Shown here one piece after another: positions 6,317 through 12,394 of a stretch of 12,394 bases of DNA. A program made the translations under genes and the position numbers. The notes beneath the pieces are model-generated. The model was not told where the DNA came from. It made no database searches and saw only the letters and a list, made by a program, of their open reading frames with translations. This DNA comes from Lysobacterales bacterium CG_4_10_14_3_um_filter_64_11 (GTDB taxonomy: Bacteria; Pseudomonadota; Gammaproteobacteria; Xanthomonadales; Xanthomonadaceae), in contig PFJA01000157.1 in assembly GCA_002782905.1 (NCBI GenBank), positions 1,419 to 13,812 of the forward strand, written 5' to 3'. How positions within the stretch are numbered: the first letter of the stretch is position 1; each line of letters opens with the position of its first letter.

Positions 6317-6469
6317 TATAGGGAACCTCTTGAAACCGTAGCGAGCGCGGCCCGCGTGCAAGGCGCACGGAGCGCAGGAACCACAGTGTACATTTGCGTA
6401 CATGAGGATTGCGAGCACCGCGCAACGAAGCAATCGGGTCGCGCAGTAGGTTTCAAGAGGGTCCCTAAA
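6317..6469. mobile_element. Second MITE-like element, downstream of thrE
   Basis: Terminal inverted repeats of about 21 bases at 6317-6337 and 6449-6469 differ at two positions; the inner part reads GGGAACCTCTTGAAACC from the left and GGGACCCTCTTGAAACC from the right. Each is bordered by TA (6319-6320 and 6466-6467), consistent with a TA target duplication around a 145 bp core (6321-6465). Inside are a TGTAC / GTACA palindrome (6387-6402) and GATTGC / GCAATC arms (6407-6435). No transposase is encoded. It is a different family from the element at 5491 in its terminal sequence. The thrE stop codon TAG is formed at its right boundary. The call as mobile is inferred from structure; copies elsewhere in the genome were not available. 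Confidence 0.72.
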
Positions 6470-7706
6470 GATTGCGTCGCGGCGCCACCAGCAGATTACC
6501 GAACAACACGCCGGCAACCAGCGCGATCAGCGCCGCCAGCAGACTCATCGCGGTAGCAAAGCCCACCGCCATATCGTGTTCCATCAGCAAGGTGATGCTG
6601 CGAAAGCCGATACTGCCCGGCACCAGCAGAATAATGCCCGGCACCCGGATCAACGCCCCTGGGCGGTTGGCGGTGCGTGCGTAGATATTGCTCGCCGCAG
6701 TTACCACCAACCCGGCCAAAAAAACGCCGAGTGGAAAAGTGCCGTGCTCGGGTCGCAACCACAGGCCGGTGAGCCGGGTAACGCCATAACCCAGCGCCGC
6801 CGCAACCATCACCAGCGGATAATCGCGACGTGGGGCGCGAAACAGCACGGCAAACGAATACGATGCCAACGCCAGCGCAACCCACTCCACCCAGTGCGGC
6901 TGCGCCACGGCGACCGCTTCGATCGGTTTCCAACCCAAGACCGCGACCAATTGCATGGCCACCACGGTGCCGAAGGTGAGCTTGAACAGCGTCGATACCG
7001 CGCCCGCAAAACGCGCCGAACCGGAGACCAGATGATTGCTGGTCAACTCGGCAACCGCATTGGTCAAGGCCAACCCCGGCAACAACACGATAAGCGCCGC
7101 TACCACTACCGAGCTCAGCGACAGCGGCACCCACCAGGTCGCCACTGCTGCCGCGATCAAGGTTGCCAGCAAAGCGGCCAGCGCGTCGAAGGTTTCCGAA
7201 ACACGCGGGTGGCGTGAACCCAGTACGTGCAGCGCCCCAATCAGGCCGCCAATACCCGCAGCCACCAGAATGTCGGGCCAGCCGGCACGCAACAAGCCGG
7301 CAACGGCGGCCGATGCCAGGATAAAGCTCAGTACCGTCATCCGCTGCACGCGCGGGCGCGGCGGCCGATCCAACGCACGCAAGGCCTGCTTGCCCGCGGC
7401 CAGATCAAGTGTGCCAGCCAGCACCCGTTCGGCGATGGCGTCGGCACGGCACAGCTTGCCCAGATCGACATCGCCCGGCTCCAGCCGGATCACCCGCGTG
7501 ATCGAGGTCAGCTCCGCGCTCGCCGGATCGGCAAAGGTGAGGATCAGCCCGGTCGGATTCGACCACGGATCACATTCCAGGCCCAATTGGCGCGCCACCG
7601 CGCTGATCGCACCCTCAAGGCGCTGCGCGGTGGTGCCATAGGCGTGCAACCGCCGCGCCAGCTCGACCAGAAAGTCGACCCGCGCTGAAAACGGTTCCCG
7701 CCCCAT
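6465..7706 (-). CDS. ThrE-family threonine/serine (or dicarboxylate) exporter
   Basis: Inner-membrane exporter of the ThrE family (PF06738 plus PF12821). The 413-residue protein has an N-terminal cytosolic domain (about 1-120) with the family hallmark RLHAYGTTAQRLEGAISAVARQLGLECDPWSNPTGLILTF, then about ten hydrophobic segments in two halves, with PGLALTNAVAELTSNHLVSGSARF in the first half and VPGIILLVPGSIGFRS in the second. Both halves are in one chain, as in Corynebacterium ThrE, whereas E. coli splits them into YjjP and YjjB, linked to succinate export; substrate is therefore open. ATG at 7706 is taken as start, but an in-frame GTG at 7727 has a better ribosome site (GAGGGG about six bases upstream) and would give 420 residues. 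The TAG stop is at the edge of a MITE-like element. Divergent from the DMT transporter gene. Confidence 0.86.
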   Translation of the reverse strand: MGREPFSARVDFLVELARRLHAYGTTAQRLEGAISAVARQLGLECDPWSNPTGLILTFADPASAELTSITRVIRLEPGDVDLGKLCRADAIAERVLAGTLDLAAGKQALRALDRPPRPRVQRMTVLSFILASAAVAGLLRAGWPDILVAAGIGGLIGALHVLGSRHPRVSETFDALAALLATLIAAAVATWWVPLSLSSVVVAALIVLLPGLALTNAVAELTSNHLVSGSARFAGAVSTLFKLTFGTVVAMQLVAVLGWKPIEAVAVAQPHWVEWVALALASYSFAVLFRAPRRDYPLVMVAAALGYGVTRLTGLWLRPEHGTFPLGVFLAGLVVTAASNIYARTANRPGALIRVPGIILLVPGSIGFRSITLLMEHDMAVGFATAMSLLAALIALVAGVLFGNLLVAPRRNL

Positions 7707-7842
7707 GCCGGTCGTTATCGCCTGCACCGCTGCCCCTCGCCATCCATCACCCGCCAAGGATCGCACGAACGCCGCGAACTGCCGAGCATCATCACCATCG
7801 CATCACCGATACTTGCGCTTCCGCCCCCGGTGATCGCACACC

Positions 7843-8724
7843 ATGCAGATCGGTCTTGGTGAAATCCTGTCGCTGTCCAGTGCCGTGGTGTGGGCGGTGG
7901 GCGTCATTCTCTACCGCCGTCTGGGCGACACCCTGCCGCCGCTGCGTCTGAACTTCCTGAAAAACATGGTGGTGCTGGCCGCGCTGATGCCGATCACGCT
8001 GTGGGCCGAGGGGTTTGCCCTGCCAGCACTCAGCGCCGTCGAGTGGGCGCTGGTGCTGGGCAGCGGCGTGCTGGGCATCGCCGTGGCCGATACCCTGTAC
8101 TTCGGCGCGCTCAATGCGCTCGGCGCCGGGCGCATGGGCATCATCGGCAATCTGTACAGCCCGCTGGTGGTGGTGCTGTCATTCGTGCTGCTGGACGAAC
8201 AGCTGCACGGCTGGCAATGGCTCGGATTTGTGTTGGTCAGCGCTGGCGTGCTGCTGTCGGCGTGGGTGCCGACGCGCTGGCGCGGCACTGCCAGGCAACC
8301 GCTGCGCGGTGCCGCACTTGGCGCTGCCTCGATCGCGCTGATGGCAATCGCCATCGTCATGATCAAGCGGGTGCTCGAAACCCAGCCGTTGTTCTGGATC
8401 ACCAGCCTGCGCATGCTCGGCGCGGTGGTGGGCATGCTGGTGCTGGCCGCGCTGCGCGGCGAGCTGGCCACGATGGCGGCGCGGTCCTCGCCGGTGCCGT
8501 GGCGTCGCCTGCTGCTGGCGGCCGGCTTCGGCCAGGGCCTGGCGATGGTGTTCTGGCTCGGTGGCTACAAATACACCAGTGCGCCGGTGGCCGCGATCCT
8601 GAACGAAACTGCCTCGATCTTCATCCTGTTGTTGGCCTGGCTGTGGCTCGGTGAACGCCCGGGCTGGCGCGGCGTTGCCGGCGTGGCGCTGGCGCTGAGC
8701 GGGGTCGCGTTGATGCTGGCATGA
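7843..8724 (+). CDS. EamA/DMT-superfamily transporter
   Basis: Inner-membrane protein of 293 residues with ten hydrophobic segments arranged as two tandem EamA repeats (about 5-140 and 155-292), the usual plan of drug/metabolite transporters. Seen: N-terminal SLSSAVVWAVGVILYRRLG, the end of repeat 1 with RMGIIGNLYSPLVVVLSFVLLDEQLHGWQWLGFVLVSAG (the glutamate-containing helix pair typical of EamA), and the matching part of repeat 2, PVAAILNETASIFILLLAWLWLGERPGWRGVAGVALALSGV. The substrate cannot be read from sequence; family members move amino acids, nucleotides and other metabolites. A GGTGA nine bases before the ATG is a weak ribosome site. It is 70 bases ahead of the lipid-transport operon in the same direction, so read-through is possible, but no functional link is known. 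Confidence 0.88.
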   Translation: MQIGLGEILSLSSAVVWAVGVILYRRLGDTLPPLRLNFLKNMVVLAALMPITLWAEGFALPALSAVEWALVLGSGVLGIAVADTLYFGALNALGAGRMGIIGNLYSPLVVVLSFVLLDEQLHGWQWLGFVLVSAGVLLSAWVPTRWRGTARQPLRGAALGAASIALMAIAIVMIKRVLETQPLFWITSLRMLGAVVGMLVLAALRGELATMAARSSPVPWRRLLLAAGFGQGLAMVFWLGGYKYTSAPVAAILNETASIFILLLAWLWLGERPGWRGVAGVALALSGVALMLA

Positions 8725-8794
8725 GGCCTGGCCATCGGGCGCCGCCCGCGCCCAGCGCCCACAACGACCGCATTTTTGGCACACTGGCGCAACT

Positions 8795-9904
8795 ATGAAC
8801 CCACAGCCGCCGGTGCAAGTGGACCCGAGCAGCAGCAGCCGGCTGTTGCTGGCCGGTCGCTGGACGCTGGCCGAAGCCGCCTCCCGCCAGGCGGCGTTGG
8901 CGCACGAGTGGCACGGGATCGCCGAGATCGACGCACGCCAGATCGATCACCTGGACTCGGCCGGCGCGCTGCTGCTGGTGCAGTTGCTGGACCGCTTGCA
9001 GTTGCAGCCCGCGCAGGTGGCACTGGGCCCGAACCATCAGGCCCTGCTGGCCGCGATTGCCGGCGCCAGCCAGCACGATGGCATCGTGCCCGGGCCGCAC
9101 AGCGGCCTGCGCGACGTATTGGCGCGGATTGGTGAGACCACGTTCGGCCTGTGGCTGCAAACCCGCATGTTTCTGGGTTTCATCGGCCTGAGCCTGAGCA
9201 CGCTGCTGCGCACCGCGATCCATCCCCGGCGCCTGCGCATCACCGCGATGGTGCACCACATCGAGGCAACCGGGCTGGATGCGGTGCCGCTGATTGCCGT
9301 GTTGTGCTTCCTGATCGGCGCGGTGGTGGCCTTTCTCGGCTCCACGGTCCTTGCCACCTACGGGGCCACCATTTTTGTGGTCGAACTGGTCGGTTTTTCG
9401 TTCCTGCGCGAGTTCGGCGTGCTGCTCACCGCGATCGTGGTGGCCGGACGCACTGCCAGCGCCTTCACCGCGCAGATCGGCGCGATGAAATCACGCGAGG
9501 AAATCGACGCCATCCGCACCCTTGGCCTCGACCCGATCGAACTGCTGGTATTGCCGCGCCTGCTGGCGCTGGTGATTGCCACGCCACTGCTCACCTTCAT
9601 CGCCATGATCGCCGGTATCGCCGGTGGCCTGAGCGTGGCGGCGATCAGCCTGGACATCACCCCGGAAGCGTTCCTGACCCGATTCCACGAAACCGTGGCG
9701 CTGCGCCACCTGCTGGTGGGCCTTGTCAAGGCGCCGCTGTTCGCGGCGGTGATTGCCCTGATCGGCTGTCTGGAAGGGTTCAAGGTTGCCGGCACCGCGC
9801 AGTCGGTTGGCGAGCGCACCACCTCCAGCGTGGTGCAGAGCATCTCCTCGGTGATCGTGCTCGACGCGCTGGCGGCGGTGTTTTTCATGGAGATGGACTG
9901 GTGA
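8795..9904 (+). CDS. mlaE: Mce-type lipid ABC transporter permease, STAS-MlaE fusion
   Basis: Permease of an MCE phospholipid transporter in the inner membrane. The 369-residue protein is about 110 longer than E. coli MlaE (260) because of an N-terminal STAS domain (about 15-105) containing AEIDARQIDHLDSAGALLLVQLLDRL; DSAG (54-57) is the conserved STAS loop that MlaB supplies in trans in E. coli. The MlaE domain follows: interfacial helix near 118-145, five or six membrane segments, GRTASAFTAQIGAMKSREEIDAIRTLGLDPIELLVLPR (218-255), the conserved coupling-helix region that meets the ATPase, and SVVQSISSVIVLDALAAVFF at the end. First gene of the operon; its stop overlaps the next start as GTGA. 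No clear promoter or Shine-Dalgarno was found in the 70 bases upstream. Confidence 0.93.
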   Translation: MNPQPPVQVDPSSSSRLLLAGRWTLAEAASRQAALAHEWHGIAEIDARQIDHLDSAGALLLVQLLDRLQLQPAQVALGPNHQALLAAIAGASQHDGIVPGPHSGLRDVLARIGETTFGLWLQTRMFLGFIGLSLSTLLRTAIHPRRLRITAMVHHIEATGLDAVPLIAVLCFLIGAVVAFLGSTVLATYGATIFVVELVGFSFLREFGVLLTAIVVAGRTASAFTAQIGAMKSREEIDAIRTLGLDPIELLVLPRLLALVIATPLLTFIAMIAGIAGGLSVAAISLDITPEAFLTRFHETVALRHLLVGLVKAPLFAAVIALIGCLEGFKVAGTAQSVGERTTSSVVQSISSVIVLDALAAVFFMEMDW

Positions 9905-10695
9905 GCGCCACGGCCAGCGAACTCGATACCGTGATCCGCATTCGCGGGCTGGACAACCGCTTCGGCACGCAAGTGGTGCATCGCGATCTGGACCTCGACA
10001 TGTACCGCGGTGAAATCCTCGGCGTGGTCGGTGGCTCGGGCTCGGGCAAATCGGTGTTGATGCGCAGCATCCTCGGCCTGCGTCGGCCGCAGGGCGGCTC
10101 CATCGAAGCACTCGGGCACAACGTGTTGGCCGGCAGCGAGGCCGGCCATCGCGTGATCGAACGCCGTACCGGCGTGTTGTTCCAGGATGGCGCCCTGTTC
10201 TCGTCGTTGAATGTCGCCGAAAACGTGGCGGTGCCTTTCAAGGAGCACCACCACGACCTGCCGAGCGCGCTGCGCAACGATCTGGTGGAACTCAAGGTGC
10301 GTCTGGTCGGCCTGCCGATCGACACCTGCATGAAGTTGCCGTCGCAGCTTTCCGGCGGCATGCGCAAACGTGCTGGCCTGGCGCGAGCGCTGGCACTCGA
10401 CCCGGAGCTGCTGTTTCTCGATGAGCCCACCGCCGGCCTCGACCCGATCGGTGCGGCGGCATTCGACCAATTGCTGCGCACCCTGCAACAGGCGATGGGC
10501 CTGAGCGTGTTCCTGATCACCCACGACCTCGATACGCTGTATGCCATCTGTGATCGGGTCGCGGTGCTTGCCGAAGGCAAAGTGCTGGCGATCGGTACCC
10601 TCGAGCAGGTGCAGGATTACGATCATCCCTGGGTACGCGAATATTTCCACGGCCCGCGCGCGCGCGCGGCGCAGACCGCCAAGCGAGAACGATGA
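9901..10695 (+). CDS. mlaF: Mce-type lipid ABC transporter ATPase (MlaF-like)
   Basis: Cytoplasmic ATP-binding subunit of 264 residues (MlaF of E. coli is 269) driving lipid movement by the MlaE-type permease. All motifs are intact: Walker A GGSGSGKS (44-51), Q-loop Gln95 in LFQDGALF, signature LSGGM (150-154), Walker B LLFLDEP with Glu175, D-loop GLDP and H-loop His208 in LITHD. FQDGALFSSLNVAENVAVP is typical of the MlaF subfamily. The start is the GTG at 9901, which overlaps the permease stop by four bases and gives the usual N-terminus; the frame stays open upstream to 9151 but only as a shadow within mlaE. The stop overlaps the next gene as ATGA. Confidence 0.95.
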   Translation: MSATASELDTVIRIRGLDNRFGTQVVHRDLDLDMYRGEILGVVGGSGSGKSVLMRSILGLRRPQGGSIEALGHNVLAGSEAGHRVIERRTGVLFQDGALFSSLNVAENVAVPFKEHHHDLPSALRNDLVELKVRLVGLPIDTCMKLPSQLSGGMRKRAGLARALALDPELLFLDEPTAGLDPIGAAAFDQLLRTLQQAMGLSVFLITHDLDTLYAICDRVAVLAEGKVLAIGTLEQVQDYDHPWVREYFHGPRARAAQTAKRER

Positions 10696-11660
10696 TGGAA
10701 ACCAAAGCCAACCACGTGCTGATCGGTGTATTCACCCTCGCGGTGTCGATCGCGATGGTGCTGTTCGCCCTGTGGGCCGCCAAGTTCACCTCCGACGCCG
10801 CCTGGCGCGAATACGATGTGATCTTCAAGGAGCCGGTCAGCGGCCTGACCACGGGCAGCCCGGTGCAATACAACGGTATCGGCGTCGGCACCGTGCGCGA
10901 CCTGTCGCTGGCGCCGGATGACCCGCGTCAGGTCATCGCCCGCGTGCGCCTGCGTTCGAGCACCCCGGTACTCGCGGACACCCAGGCCAGTCTGTCGTTC
11001 ATCGGCCTCACCGGCGTCGCCTTCATCCAGCTTTCCGGCGGCAGCCCGGGCAGCCCCGCGCTGAACGCTGAAGACGGCGGCATCCCCAGCATCATCGCGC
11101 AATCGTCCTCGTTCCAGAAGCTTCTGTCGTCCAGCGAGGACATCGCCACCGCGGCCACCCAGGTGCTGTTGCGACTAAGCGCCATCCTCAACGAACAGAA
11201 CGCCGAACGCGTTGCCGGCGCACTGGATGCCATCAACGACCTGGCGCAGACGCTGGCCGGCGAACGCGAGCAGATCCGCGCCACCCTGCGTTCGGCACGG
11301 CTCGCCAGTGAACACCTGGAAGGCATCATGAGCTCCGCTGAACGCGTGATGGAACGCCTCGATCACGGCTCCGAAGTGCTCGATCAAACGCTGATCGCCG
11401 ATCTGCCAACGATCAGCGCCAACCTCACCCGCGCACTGGACAGCCTCGCTGCCGCCAGCGCGCAAGCCGAAGTAGTACTTGGGCCGCACGGCGCGGCAGC
11501 CGATGCCTTGGGTGCGCGTGGCATCGGCCAAGCCGGCCCAACCCTGGCCGAACTGCGCGCCTTGCTGCGCCAGATCAACAGCCTGTCCACCCAGATCGAG
11601 CAAGACCCGGCCGCGTTCCTGCTCGGCGGCGATGATCGCAAGGAGTTCAAACCCCAATGA
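10692..11660 (+). CDS. mlaD: MCE-domain lipid-binding protein (MlaD-like, long form)
   Basis: Periplasmic, membrane-anchored MCE protein, expected to form a hexameric ring on the permease with a central hydrophobic pore for lipids. The 322-residue product has an N-terminal membrane anchor (about 8-30, GVFTLAVSIAMVLFALWA), one MCE domain (about 39-117, with YDVIFKEPVSGLTTGSPVQYNGIGVGTV and the typical SLSFIGLTGVAFIQLSGG end), and a long helical tail (about 140-310) rich in Ala, Leu, Glu and Arg, predicted coiled coil. E. coli MlaD is only 183 residues and lacks such a tail; long tails are found in MCE proteins thought to span more of the periplasm, such as PqiB. Two ATG codons stand in tandem at 10692 and 10695; both would be coupled to the mlaF stop. 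The stop overlaps the lipoprotein start as ATGA. Confidence 0.92.
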   Translation: MMETKANHVLIGVFTLAVSIAMVLFALWAAKFTSDAAWREYDVIFKEPVSGLTTGSPVQYNGIGVGTVRDLSLAPDDPRQVIARVRLRSSTPVLADTQASLSFIGLTGVAFIQLSGGSPGSPALNAEDGGIPSIIAQSSSFQKLLSSSEDIATAATQVLLRLSAILNEQNAERVAGALDAINDLAQTLAGEREQIRATLRSARLASEHLEGIMSSAERVMERLDHGSEVLDQTLIADLPTISANLTRALDSLAAASAQAEVVLGPHGAAADALGARGIGQAGPTLAELRALLRQINSLSTQIEQDPAAFLLGGDDRKEFKPQ

Positions 11661-12286
11661 AACGCACCCGCTCGATCGCCGTGTTCACCGCACTGCTCGC
11701 CGCCGTGACCGGCTGCGTCAGCCTGCCCGAACGCGAAGCCGTGCAGTTGTACAGCCCCGAATTGCGCGATGGTACCGTCACCGACACCGCCAGCGTTGCC
11801 TGGCAACTGGTGATCGATCGACCGCTGAGCGACCCGGCGCTGGATTCGCCGCGGATCGCAGTGCGGCCGCGCGCCAACGAACTGCAATCGTATGCCGGCG
11901 CGCGCTGGACCGCGGCCGCACCCGACCTCGTGGAAACTGCACTGCTGCGCCGGTTTCAGGATTCCGGCCGGATCGTTGCCGTCGGCCGCGGCCGCGATGC
12001 GTTGCGCGCCGACTACCTGCTGCAACTGAACTTGCGCGCGTTCGAATCGGTTTACGATGGCGAAAGTGGTGCGCCGAGCGCGCACATCGCGCTGTACGCA
12101 ACCTTGCTCGATGCCGGCAGCCGCAACGTCGTTGCCGGCCGTTTGTTCGCGCACGACGTGCGAGCCAGCGACGAAGCAATACCCGCTGTCGTCGATGCGT
12201 TCGGCGCGGCGTTGTCGACGCTGAGCGCCGAGGTGGTGGACTGGACACTGGCCAGCGGCGAGGCGCACACGCAACGCGCGGATTGA
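11657..12286 (+). CDS. ABC-type transport auxiliary lipoprotein (PqiC-like)
   Basis: Lipoprotein of 209 residues in the ABC_trans_aux/PqiC family (PF03886, formerly DUF330). Lipobox VTGC with the acylated Cys20 after MKRTRSIAVFTALLAA; position +2 is Val rather than Asp, so sorting to the outer membrane is expected. Family features are visible: VAWQLVIDRPLSDPALDSPRIAVRPRANELQSYAGARWTAAAPDLVETALLRRFQDSGRIVAVGRG, then ADYLLQLNLRAFESVYDG and a final stretch AVVDAFGAALSTLSAEVVDWTL. In E. coli PqiC is the outer-membrane partner of the PqiAB lipid bridge. Being the last gene of this operon, it probably docks the MCE tail at the outer membrane. The protein sequence gives no catalytic motif. Confidence 0.88.
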   Translation: MKRTRSIAVFTALLAAVTGCVSLPEREAVQLYSPELRDGTVTDTASVAWQLVIDRPLSDPALDSPRIAVRPRANELQSYAGARWTAAAPDLVETALLRRFQDSGRIVAVGRGRDALRADYLLQLNLRAFESVYDGESGAPSAHIALYATLLDAGSRNVVAGRLFAHDVRASDEAIPAVVDAFGAALSTLSAEVVDWTLASGEAHTQRAD

Positions 12287-12360
12287 GGCTGGCAACCCGG
12301 GGCCGCCGGAAATCATCCAATGCATCGACGCGGCCTCGGATTTCGAAGCACATGGGTGTG

Positions 12361-12394
12361 GTAGCCCGGGTTCACCGCGCCAGCGGTGCAACCC
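12361..12394. repeat. Palindromic repeat, cut by the window end
   Basis: GTAGCCCGGGTT followed by CACCGC, a GCCA loop and GCGGTGCAACCC: arms 12368-12378 and 12383-12394 pair with one bulged base. The palindrome would probably extend with GGGC beyond the window. It lies 75 bases downstream of the lipoprotein gene and may end or protect the operon transcript. It is built like the repeat at 1473 (TAG start, GC-rich arms) but with a different sequence. Between 12287 and 12360 I see nothing else. Confidence 0.55.

Noticed and set aside
8775..8792. Sigma54-like TGGCAC...GC boxes ahead of the STAS-MlaE gene
   Set aside because: The GG and GC elements are one base off the required spacing and the site almost touches the start codon, leaving no room for a leader.
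9358..10650. Open frame of 430 codons on the - strand across mlaE and mlaF
   Set aside because: Antisense shadow of two well-supported genes; low-complexity His/Gln/Arg-rich product with no motif.
11384..12391. Open frame of 335 codons on the - strand over mlaD and the lipoprotein gene
   Set aside because: Antisense shadow; the + strand genes have clear lipobox, MCE domain and coupled overlaps.

Overview
The window is a high-GC chromosomal segment from a gammaproteobacterium, most likely of the order Xanthomonadales (Rhodanobacteraceae/Lysobacter-like). I base this on the GC-rich codon use, the H-NS/MvaT-independent short H-NS type protein, the DUF4124 exported protein, the valS / holD-rimI neighbourhood and several intergenic repeat families that I associate with that order. 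The taxonomic call is inference; no rRNA or marker gene gives it directly.

Layout. Positions 1-1471 hold the C-terminal half of valyl-tRNA synthetase (valS, + strand, 5' end outside the window). Facing it on the - strand is a tightly overlapping three-gene unit read 3112 to 1507: pssA (phosphatidylserine synthase), a short diverged gene that I read as holD (DNA polymerase III psi subunit), and rimI (ribosomal protein S18 N-acetyltransferase). A short divergent intergenic region separates pssA from an exported DUF4124 protein (+), followed by proS (prolyl-tRNA synthetase) with its own sigma70-like promoter. From 5491 to 6469 is a repeat-rich island: a 160-170 bp MITE-like element, a second palindromic repeat, an H-NS family gene with a strong terminator, and a second MITE-like element. 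Beyond it a ThrE-family exporter (-) and an EamA/DMT transporter (+) are divergent. The right end (8795-12286) is a four-gene operon, each junction a 4-base overlap, encoding an Mce-type lipid ABC transporter: STAS-MlaE permease, MlaF ATPase, MlaD-like MCE protein and a PqiC-like (ABC_trans_aux) lipoprotein. The last 34 bases start another palindromic repeat.

How the genes fit together. The lipid genes (pssA for making phosphatidylserine/phosphatidylethanolamine, the Mce system for moving phospholipid between membranes) are separate units. The translation genes valS, proS and rimI are housekeeping. The Mce operon lacks a periplasmic MlaC carrier and a separate MlaB; it has the STAS domain fused to the permease and a lipoprotein instead, which suggests a direct-bridge route to the outer membrane rather than a soluble shuttle.

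The most interesting observations are (1) an unannotated-looking, diverged holD next to rimI and near valS; (2) two TIR-bounded MITE-like elements flanking hns; and (3) the fact that three different repeat elements each supply or overlap the in-frame TAG stop codon of the adjacent gene (rimI, proS, thrE). I found no CRISPR array, tRNA, rRNA, phage or toxin-antitoxin module, and nothing that I would call a wholly new system.
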